Assembly (NCBI GenBank): GCA_009996615.1 | Contig: JAACZU010000009.1 | Span: 62,001 to 126,000 of the forward strand | DNA: 64,000 bases | Origin: Rhodanobacteraceae bacterium | GTDB taxonomy: Bacteria > Pseudomonadota > Gammaproteobacteria > Xanthomonadales > Rhodanobacteraceae | Reading direction: 5' to 3' | Part shown: piece by piece, positions 53,822-64,000 of the stretch | How the letters are laid out: the number at the start of each line of letters is the position of its first letter | Position numbering within the stretch: the first letter of the stretch is position 1 | Program-made: the position numbers and the translations under genes | Notes under the pieces: model-generated | Seen by the model: the letters and a program-made list of their open reading frames with translations, nothing else | Database searches by the model: none | What the model was told of the DNA's origin: nothing

Positions 53822-53861
53822 TTGACGCCTGCGATTTTGGTGTTATAGTTGACTACAACAC
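53822..53861 (+). promoter_or_regulatory. Promoter and candidate operator of the YtrA-type ABC operon
   Basis: TTGACG (53822-53827) and TATAGT (53844-53849) are spaced by 16 bp. The -10 box lies inside an imperfect palindrome GTTATAGTTGACTACAAC (53842-53859; 14 of 18 positions symmetric), a plausible operator for the GntR/YtrA regulator encoded 0.5 kb downstream. The first start codon of the operon is at 53891. Confidence 0.65.
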
Positions 53862-53890
53862 TACTTCATCAACCGGAAACGGAGGGTGCC

Positions 53891-54280
53891 ATGACGAACC
53901 GTACAAACAAACTGCTGCTCCTGGCGGTAGCCATCTATGCGACCGGCGCGATCGTCGTGTCGTTGTCCAATGCGACGATCGGGCGCGCGCCGCTGGCCAC
54001 CTCGGAGCCGACGCCGGCGCCGGCCGCCACGCCTGACGCGAACGCGGTCCTGCTGCCGACCGTCGTCGTGCGGCCCGAGCCGGCCATGCCGACCCTCGCC
54101 GCGGTCACGGTGACGGCGAGCCGCGCCGACTTCCTGCCGGGCGCCGACGCCGCTCCGGCGGACACGACCGGACTCGGCCCCGTTGGCGACGTCTATGCCG
54201 CGGTACCGGCTGCCGGAACGACGCTCGACATGCCCTACTATTCCTTCGGGAAGTCCCTGCGGCGCGCCAGCCTGCAATGA
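53891..54280 (+). CDS. Small single-pass membrane protein heading the ABC operon
   Basis: This 129-residue protein starts 5 nt after GGAGGG. Residues about 7-27 (KLLLLAVAIYATGAIVVSLS) form a signal anchor or signal peptide. The rest is Ala/Pro/Thr-rich and low-complexity (EPTPAPAATPDANAV), ending DMPYYSFGKSLRRASLQ. I recognise no family. Its place directly after the operon promoter suggests it belongs to the transport system or its stress response. Confidence 0.75.
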   Translation: MTNRTNKLLLLAVAIYATGAIVVSLSNATIGRAPLATSEPTPAPAATPDANAVLLPTVVVRPEPAMPTLAAVTVTASRADFLPGADAAPADTTGLGPVGDVYAAVPAAGTTLDMPYYSFGKSLRRASLQ

Positions 54281-54347
54281 CCCGCCTTGCCTGACGGCAT
54301 GCGGTTGATCCGGCATGTGGCCGCGCAACCCGAGGAACGAGACAGAC

Positions 54348-54716
54348 ATGAGCATCACCTGGAACGACTCGACGCCGATCTACCGCCAGCTGCGCGACCG
54401 CGTGGTGGCGATGATCCTGGATGGCGTCCTCAAGCAGGGCGATTCGTTGCCGTCGGTGCGTCAGGTGGCCGGCGATTTCCAGATCAATCCGATCACCGTG
54501 TCCAAGGCGTATCAGGAATTGGTCGACGAGAATCTGGTGGAGAAACGGAGGGGACTGGGCATGTACGTGACCGAGGGCGCGCGCGAGGCGCTGCTCAAAT
54601 CCGAACGCGAGCGCTTCCTGCGCGAGGAATGGCCGGCGCTGTCGGCGCGCCTGGCGCGCCTCGGGATCGGGCTGAAGGAATTGCTGGACGCCGCACAACC
54701 GGGGGACAAGCCATGA
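54348..54716 (+). CDS. GntR family regulator, YtrA subfamily
   Basis: This 122-residue regulator has an N-terminal winged helix (PIYRQLRDRVVAMILDGVLK, SLPSVRQVAGDFQINPITVS, KAYQELVDENLVEKRRGLGM) and only a short helical C-terminal part for dimerisation, the mark of the YtrA subfamily. Such proteins usually repress their own ABC-transporter operon and respond to cell-envelope antibiotics. Its stop overlaps the ATPase start (ATGA). Confidence 0.92.
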   Translation: MSITWNDSTPIYRQLRDRVVAMILDGVLKQGDSLPSVRQVAGDFQINPITVSKAYQELVDENLVEKRRGLGMYVTEGAREALLKSERERFLREEWPALSARLARLGIGLKELLDAAQPGDKP

Positions 54717-55570
54717 GCGCGATCGTGCGGGCCCGCAACCTGTCCAAGACCTATGGCACGACCAAGGCCCTCGACGGCGTCAGCTTCGACATCGAGTCCG
54801 GCCGCATCGTCGGCCTGATCGGCCCGAACGGCGCCGGCAAGACCACCGCGCTGAAGGCGATCCTCGGCCTGACCGCCTTCGACGGCGAGCTGTCCGTGCT
54901 CGGCCTCGATCCGCGCACGCAGCGCGCGGCGCTGATGGAACAGGTCTGCTTCATCGCCGACGTCGCCGTGCTGCCGCGCTGGCTGCGCGTGCGTGAGGCG
55001 GTCGAGTTCGTCGCCGGCGTGCATCCACGCTTTTCGCGCGAGAAGTGCGAGGCGTTCCTGGCGCATACCAAGATCGCCCCCGGCATGCGCGTGCGCGAGC
55101 TGTCCAAGGGCATGATCGTGCAGTTGCACCTGGCCCTGGTGATGGCGATCGACGCGCGCCTGCTGGTGCTCGACGAGCCGACGCTGGGCCTGGACATCCT
55201 CTATCGCAAGTCGTTCTACGAAAGCCTGCTGTCGGACTACTTCGACGAGAACAAGACGATCATCGTGACGACGCACCAGGTCGAGGAGGTCGAGCACATC
55301 CTGACCGACCTGATGTTCATCCAGAACGGCCACCTCGTGCTCGCCGCGACGATGGACGAGGTCGGCGAGCGCTACGCCGAGGTCATGGTCAATCCCGACC
55401 GCGCCGAGGCCGCGCGCGCACTCAATCCGCTCAACGAGCGGCAGATCTTCGGCAAATCGATCTTCCTGTACGACGGCGTCGACCGCGCGCGCCTGGCCCA
55501 GCTCGGCGAGCTGCACAAGCCGAGCGTGGCCGACCTGTTCGTCGCCACCATGAAGGGGACCTACGCATGA
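54713..55570 (+). CDS. ABC transporter ATP-binding protein (YtrB-like)
   Basis: This 285-residue ATPase has the Walker A motif GPNGAGKTT, Q-loop region MEQVCFIAD, signature ELSKGMIVQLHLAL and Walker B LLVLDEPTLGLD, with the switch His in TTHQVEEVEH. The signature LSKGM differs from LSGGQ, as is common in drug-export and YtrB-type ATPases. The C-terminal 80 residues are a regulatory extension. It is coupled at both ends by 4-bp overlaps. Confidence 0.93.
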   Translation: MSAIVRARNLSKTYGTTKALDGVSFDIESGRIVGLIGPNGAGKTTALKAILGLTAFDGELSVLGLDPRTQRAALMEQVCFIADVAVLPRWLRVREAVEFVAGVHPRFSREKCEAFLAHTKIAPGMRVRELSKGMIVQLHLALVMAIDARLLVLDEPTLGLDILYRKSFYESLLSDYFDENKTIIVTTHQVEEVEHILTDLMFIQNGHLVLAATMDEVGERYAEVMVNPDRAEAARALNPLNERQIFGKSIFLYDGVDRARLAQLGELHKPSVADLFVATMKGTYA

Positions 55571-56541
55571 ACAAGCTCCCGCTGCTGATCAAGCGCGAAT
55601 ACTGGGAACACCGCGGCGGCTTCCTGTGGACGCCGTTCTGGATCTGCGCGGCGATCCTGGTCCTGACCGTGATCGGTCTCGTCACCGCCGACGTGCTCGG
55701 CACGCGCGCCAGCGTGCACATGGGCATCTCGCTCAGCGAATTCCACGTGAACATGAGTGCGGAGGAAAAAGCCCAGGCCGGCAACGCGCTCGACATGACC
55801 CAGCTGATGTTCGGCGGCATCGCCAGTTTCGGCCTGTTCTTCGTGCTGTTCTTCTACCTGCTCGGCGCGCTGTACGACGACCGCCGCGACCGCAGCGTGC
55901 TGTTCTGGAAGTCGCTGCCGGTGACCGACACGGCGACGGTCGCGTCGAAGGCGATCAGCGCGGCGCTGCTCGCGCCGCTGATCGCGCTGATCGTGTCGAC
56001 CCTCGCCTATCTCGTGTTCGTCGCGCTGATCGGCCTGTGGGCGGCGATGCACGGCATCAACGTGTTGCCGGCGCTGGCGTCGGCCCACCCGCTGGGCATG
56101 TTCGGACGCCTGCTGCTGATGCTGCCGCTGGGCGCGCTGTGGGCGCTGCCGTCGATCGGCTGGCTGCTGTTCTGGTCGGCCTGGGTGCGCAGCAAGCCGT
56201 TCCTGTGGGCGGTGATGCTGCCGGTCGTCGCGGTGCTGATCAACGGCTGGTTCTCGATGCTCGGCCTGCCGCACGTCGAGGGCGCGGTCGCGCTCAAGCA
56301 GGTGGTCGGCCGCCTGCTGCTCAGCATCGCGCCGGCCTCCTGGATCGGCAACGGCACGATGATCGGCGGCACGCGCATGCGCTTCAACCTCGACGACGCC
56401 CACGTGCTGTCGAGCTTCGATGCGCAGAACGTCTACGGCCTGCTGACGACGGCAAACCTGTGGATCGGCGTGGCCGCCGGCCTCGCCCTGCTCGCCGCCG
56501 CGGTCTGGGCACGCGGCCGGCGCATCGAGACCAGCGTCTGA
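55567..56541 (+). CDS. ABC transporter permease of the YtrA-type operon
   Basis: This 324-residue ABC-2-type permease begins with a cytoplasmic stretch (MNKLPLLIKREYWEHRGG), has six hydrophobic segments and a large extracytoplasmic loop after helix 1. The segment YDDRRDRSVLFWKSLPVTD is typical of this permease family. The substrate is unknown; peptides or lipid-linked cell-wall intermediates are usual for YtrA-controlled systems. Confidence 0.9.
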   Translation: MNKLPLLIKREYWEHRGGFLWTPFWICAAILVLTVIGLVTADVLGTRASVHMGISLSEFHVNMSAEEKAQAGNALDMTQLMFGGIASFGLFFVLFFYLLGALYDDRRDRSVLFWKSLPVTDTATVASKAISAALLAPLIALIVSTLAYLVFVALIGLWAAMHGINVLPALASAHPLGMFGRLLLMLPLGALWALPSIGWLLFWSAWVRSKPFLWAVMLPVVAVLINGWFSMLGLPHVEGAVALKQVVGRLLLSIAPASWIGNGTMIGGTRMRFNLDDAHVLSSFDAQNVYGLLTTANLWIGVAAGLALLAAAVWARGRRIETSV

Positions 56542-56591
56542 CCGACCTGCGGCCTGCCTCCACCGGCAGGCCGCACAAGGCGGGCACGCAA

Positions 56592-56625
56592 CGTGAAAAG
56601 GGCCGCAAGCGCGGCCCTTTTCGTT
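56592..56625. terminator. Bidirectional terminator after the ABC operon
   Basis: AAAAGGGCCGC (56596-56606) and GCGGCCCTTTT (56611-56621) form an 11-bp stem with a 4-nt loop. It can end both the plus-strand ABC operon and the convergent minus-strand gene whose stop is at 56669. Confidence 0.9.
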
Positions 56626-56668
56626 TCCCGCGCGCAGTCGCAGCCGGGCCGCGACCGCGCCATCGCGC

Positions 56669-57802
56669 TCAGCGCACGGTGTCGCGCAGCACCTTGTACT
56701 TGTTCGCGCCATCGGCCGCGAGGCCCGGCTGGGTCAGGTCGAGCGCGCCTTCCAGCCAGTAGCGCAGCAGGCTCTTGCCGTCGCGGCGCACCACTACCGC
56801 GGCGTTCTCGCCCACGTAGATCACGTCGCCATGCCTCAGCCTGGCGATCGCGATCGTGTCGTCGATGCGACGACCGTCGTTGAGGTCGCGCTCGAGCGCC
56901 GCGCGCACCGGCGCATCGTCGGCCGGCGGCCGCGCCTCCAGCATCTTGCCGTCGCCGAACTCGCGCCGCAGCGTGCCCTCGCCGCGGATCGCGGCAAGCA
57001 CCTGGTAGCGGTTGTCGGCGAGTACCTTCAGTTCGCTGCGGCGCAGGTCGAGCTCGCCGTCGAGCCAGTACAGCACCGCGCGCAGCCCTTCGCGCCGCAC
57101 CACCGCCCGCACCGGCCCGTCGACGTAGAGCGTGTCGCCGGACTGCAGCGCGTCGACCGCGAGGTCGCCCTCGGCCGCACGGCCGCCCATCAGCGTCTGC
57201 TCGAACTTCGCGCGGATCGCGCCGGCGTCGGTCGCTGCCGGCGCCGGCTTCGCCGGGGCCGATGCGGCAGGCGCGGGCGCGGCCACCGGGGCGGGCGCAG
57301 CGGCCGGTCTGGCCGCGGCCTGCGCGGCCTGGGCCTTGGCCATCTCCGCCTCGGCCTTGGCCTTCTCCGCCTCGGCCTTCAGCGCCTCGGCCTCGGCCTT
57401 CGCCCGCTCGGCCTCGGCGCGGATGCGCTCGGCCTCGGCCTTCGCCTTGGCGGCCTCCGCCTTGCTCTTCTCGACCTCGGCCTGCGTGCTGCGCTCGGTG
57501 TCAACGCCGGCGGCCTTCGCCCCCTTGTCCTCGATGCGCACGAGCACGTTCTCGTAAAAACCATCGCGCAGGACGACATCGGCGTTGCCGCCGGCGCGGA
57601 CCTTGGCGGCAATCCGCGCATGCCATTCGGCCGGGGCGGTGATCACCAGCCGCTTGCCCGACGACGCCGCCTGCCGGCCCAGCGTGGCGAGCGTTGCATC
57701 GCCCTGGCCGGCCAGGAATTGGGCGCCGCTGATGTCGGTGTTCTGCTGCGCAAACGCTGGGGCGGCGACCAACGCCGACACGAGCACAAATTTCTTCAAC
57801 AT
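56669..57802 (-). CDS. Periplasmic coiled-coil protein with a duplicated C-terminal domain
   Basis: I recognise no family for this 377-residue protein. Residues 1-18 (MLKKFVLVSALVAAPAFA) are a signal peptide. Residues 21-95 form a small folded domain. Residues 108-165 are an Ala/Lys/Glu coiled coil of repeated K-A-E-A-E units, followed by an Ala/Pro linker. Two related modules follow at about 196-269 and 299-372, sharing GDTLYVDGPVRAVVRREG / GDVIYVGENAAVVVRRDG, then YWLDGELDL / YWLEGALDL and YQVL / YKVL. This looks like a tandem duplication of a beta-rich domain. Cell-wall or envelope scaffolding is a guess. Confidence 0.78.
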   Translation of the reverse strand: MLKKFVLVSALVAAPAFAQQNTDISGAQFLAGQGDATLATLGRQAASSGKRLVITAPAEWHARIAAKVRAGGNADVVLRDGFYENVLVRIEDKGAKAAGVDTERSTQAEVEKSKAEAAKAKAEAERIRAEAERAKAEAEALKAEAEKAKAEAEMAKAQAAQAAARPAAAPAPVAAPAPAASAPAKPAPAATDAGAIRAKFEQTLMGGRAAEGDLAVDALQSGDTLYVDGPVRAVVRREGLRAVLYWLDGELDLRRSELKVLADNRYQVLAAIRGEGTLRREFGDGKMLEARPPADDAPVRAALERDLNDGRRIDDTIAIARLRHGDVIYVGENAAVVVRRDGKSLLRYWLEGALDLTQPGLAADGANKYKVLRDTVR

Positions 57803-58121
57803 TTCGCAAAGCTCCGATGTGGTTCCATGTCCATCACTGCCAACAGCGTGAACGCCGCGGGAATCCCGTGGCGCAGCGCCGGCAAGTCCTGACGCTGCCG
57901 CACACGCCAACGGGCGGGACGCCGGGCGCCCCGCCGTGTCACGCGGCGAGCGCGCGAGTTTACGAGCCGCCACCGATCCGGGCATGTGCCGTTCGCCATC
58001 CGGCGGCGTGACTGGCGTCACGCTTTTTCCGCACTGCACGGAGGGACGCGCCACAGCTCCCGGAAACAGGCGCAAGCGGACGGGCTGGTTCGCTAGGATG
58101 CGCCTCCACTCCGGAAAACCC
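57803..58121. other. Divergent gap upstream of the acyltransferase
   Basis: This 319-bp stretch holds no gene. It carries an intrinsic-terminator-like hairpin at 58006-58028 (separate entry). The sequence TAGGAT at 58094-58099, 22 bp before the chosen acyltransferase start, could be a -10 element. Confidence 0.45.
58006..58028 (+). terminator. Orphan terminator-like hairpin
   Basis: GCGTGAC (58006-58012) and GTCACGC (58017-58023) are perfect 7-bp arms around TGGC, followed by TTTTT. No plus-strand gene lies upstream, since the neighbouring gene is divergent, so it would end an unannotated transcript or serve as a symmetrical protein-binding site. Confidence 0.45.
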
Positions 58122-59336
58122 ATGACAACCGTCCCCCATGCGACTGCGCCCGCAGGGCAAGGAAGCGAGGCCGCCACGCGCAACGCCGGCATCGACGCCC
58201 TGCGCGGCCTGGCGATCCTGCTCGTCGTGCTGCACCACCTCGCCCTGCGCCTGCCGCTCAAGCAGGGCCTGCTCGCCGAAATCCTGCCGCCGCGCGTCGT
58301 GAACGCGCTGGGCTACAACGGCTACGAGGCGGTGTTCGTGTTCTTCGTGATCTCCGGTTTCCTGATCGCGACGACGTCGCTCGAACGCTGGGGTAGCCTC
58401 GACCGCATCGACATCGGCGCGTTCTATGCGCGTCGCTTCGCACGCATCGCGCCGTGCCTGGTGTTGCTGGTGGCGGTGCTGGCCGCGCTGCACCTTGCCG
58501 GCGCGGCCGACTACGTGATCGCGCGCGAGGGACAGTCGCTGCCGCGCGCGATCGGCGCCGCACTCGGCTTCCACCTGAACTGGTACGAGGGAGCCACCGG
58601 CTACCTGCCCGGCAGTTGGGACGTGCTGTGGTCGCTGTCGATCGAGGAGGCGTTCTACCTCGGCTTCCCACTGCTGTGCCTGGCGCTGCGACGCGAGCGC
58701 TGGCTGGTTGCCGTGATGCTGCCGCTGGCGCTGTCATTGCCGCTCACGCGTGCCGCGCTGGCCGGCAGCGAGATCTGGCAGGAGAAGGCGTACCTGCCCG
58801 GGATGGCCGCGATCGCGACCGGCGTGCTCGCCGCGCTCGTCGCGGCGCGCCCTACGCCGCACCCGGCGCGGCTGCCGGCGCTGCTCCTGCTCGCCGGCGC
58901 CATCGGGCTCGTCGCGGTGCTGCTCTACGAGGGGCTGCTCTGGCGCAGCCTCGGCAACGGCACACTGCTGGTGCTGACTGGCGCCAGTGCAAGCCTCGTG
59001 CTCGGCCTGCACTGGCGCGCCGCGCAGGGGCGGACCACCGCGCTGCCGGGACTGGGCTGGCTGCGCTCGCTCGGTCGCCTCAGCTACGAGGTCTACCTGA
59101 CGCACATGTTCGTCGTGTTCGGCATCGTCGCGTTGGCCAAGGCCGCCGGCAGCGATCCGCGCCACGCGTTCGCGTGGTACCTGCCGGCCGTGCTGCTCGC
59201 GTGGCTGCTCGGCGCGCTGCTCGCGCATGGCTTCTCGATCCCGTGCGACCGCTGGCTGCGCCGGCGCCTGCTGCAGCCGGCCGCGCCGGTACGGCGCATC
59301 GGCGCGCCGGGCGGTGTCGACCAGGCTGCCGGCTGA
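58122..59336 (+). CDS. Acyltransferase 3 family membrane protein
   Basis: This 404-residue membrane protein of the OafA/YrhL type transfers acyl groups to extracytoplasmic glycans. The opening motif IDALRGLAILLVVLHHLALR carries the catalytic His, and GYEAVFVFFVISGFLIATT and ARRFARIAP are further hallmarks. About ten helices follow, with SLSIEEAFYL and YEVYLTHMF conserved. An upstream in-frame ATG at 58098 is an alternative start, but TAGGAT overlapping it looks like a promoter element. Confidence 0.92.
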   Translation: MTTVPHATAPAGQGSEAATRNAGIDALRGLAILLVVLHHLALRLPLKQGLLAEILPPRVVNALGYNGYEAVFVFFVISGFLIATTSLERWGSLDRIDIGAFYARRFARIAPCLVLLVAVLAALHLAGAADYVIAREGQSLPRAIGAALGFHLNWYEGATGYLPGSWDVLWSLSIEEAFYLGFPLLCLALRRERWLVAVMLPLALSLPLTRAALAGSEIWQEKAYLPGMAAIATGVLAALVAARPTPHPARLPALLLLAGAIGLVAVLLYEGLLWRSLGNGTLLVLTGASASLVLGLHWRAAQGRTTALPGLGWLRSLGRLSYEVYLTHMFVVFGIVALAKAAGSDPRHAFAWYLPAVLLAWLLGALLAHGFSIPCDRWLRRRLLQPAAPVRRIGAPGGVDQAAG

Positions 59337-59687
59337 AGCCGAAGCGCTCGGGCTTCGCCAGGTATTTCACCGCAGCACGTGCCGCGGTTCGGTGGGACTC
59401 GCTGTGGGGAGGGGAGCACTTCACCGGACTCTGCGCGCGGCTGTGTCCCACCCTACGAAGACGCGCGAGTTTCGCCGAACGGGTTCGGTGGGACTCGCCG
59501 CGGGGAGGGTGCGCTTCACCGTGCTCTGCGCGCGGCTGTGTCCCACCCTACGAAGACACGCGAGTTTCGCCGAACGGGTTCGGTGGGACTCGCCGCGGGG
59601 AGGGTGCGCTTCACCGTGCTCTGCGCGCGGCTGTGTCCCACCTCGTAGGGTGGGACACAGCCGGCGCGCGTCGGGGCGGTGCGCCGG
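59337..59687. repeat. Three tandem copies of a 95-96 bp repeat with terminal hairpin
   Basis: The unit starts GGTTCGGTGGGACTCG at 59386, 59482 and 59577 (periods 96 and 95 bp) and contains GCGCGGCTGTGTCCCACC and GAGTTTCGCCGAACG. The third copy is cut and followed by CGTAGGGTGGGACACAGCC, the inverse of the unit's own GGCTGTGTCCCACCCTACG, giving a long hairpin near 59627-59660. It separates the convergent acyltransferase and fumC genes. Confidence 0.85.
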
Positions 59688-61082
<1,395 letters not shown>

Positions 61083-61229
61083 GGCGCACCTGCGATGAAT
61101 CGGGGAGCGCGATTATAGCGGCGGCGCCCGCTTGACCGGCTCGCCTGGGTCGTGGCTGCTCCGGGTCTTGCCGGCCAACCTGCGGTCGTCCAGCCTAGCG
61201 TCGGGCGCTCCGCGGCGGTGCTCTCGTAG

Positions 61230-64000
<2,771 letters not shown>

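Noticed and set aside
59386-59661. CRISPR array or tandem gene
   Set aside because: Units are directly adjacent, only three, and end in a hairpin; no spacers and no coding signal.

Overview
This 64 kb window is chromosomal DNA from a high-GC gammaproteobacterium, most likely a member of Lysobacterales (Xanthomonadales), perhaps close to Rhodanobacteraceae. The case rests on gene order (tpiA-secG-tRNA-Leu-nuoA to nuoN-tRNA-fMet-rimP-nusA), a DksA with a long Lys/Ala/Pro-rich N-terminus and no zinc cysteines, EpmB-type EF-P modification, a FimX-like protein, and REP-like repeats typical of this order. The genus is not resolved. I see no prophage, insertion sequence or CRISPR array.

Layout. 1-19941 (minus strand): the 5' end of nusA, rimP, initiator tRNA, the 14-gene complex I operon (nuoA near 18.5 kb to nuoN at 1.3 kb), tRNA-Leu(GAG), secG and tpiA. 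The nuo operon is interrupted between nuoM and nuoN by two clearly lower-GC genes: a methyltransferase and an unrecognised secreted protein. 20159-29941: a 2OG-Fe(II) oxygenase, glmM and dksA, then divergent yidD, dihydroorotase and an M23 peptidase, then folE2 and a ubiG-gph-SQS/PSY-like operon. 30359-36617: a secreted delta-60-repeat protein, a receptor-like Ser/Thr kinase translationally coupled to an ECF sigma factor, and an MtaD-like deaminase. 36618-42239: an alternating 78-bp tandem repeat abutting efp, then divergent epmB and fimX, and htpX. 42387-45807: gluQ and a PHA-related phaB-phaR-phaB-like set. 45912-51392 (minus): a secreted unknown, a DUF2058 protein, slyX, gmd, ugd (nucleotide-sugar supply for surface polysaccharide) and a periplasmic FKBP isomerase. 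51548-56541 (plus): an ABC-F ATPase and a self-contained operon of small membrane protein, YtrA-type GntR regulator, ABC ATPase and permease. 56669-64000: a periplasmic coiled-coil protein with a duplicated domain, an acyltransferase 3, fumC, a CNNM/HlyC-type CBS protein and purB, which runs to the window edge.

Working links. Complex I genes dominate the left third, and a non-catalytic squalene/phytoene-synthase-like protein about 10 kb from nuoA resembles the complex I assembly factor NDUFAF6. efp and epmB are divergent neighbours that together give beta-lysylated EF-P. The sigma/kinase pair looks like a phosphorylation-controlled ECF switch, because the usual acidic patch of sigma region 2.2 is replaced by a Thr-Thr pair. 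The best candidates for undescribed biology are the cargo pair inside the nuo operon, the sigma-kinase module with its neighbouring secreted beta-propeller-like protein, and the unknown secreted proteins.
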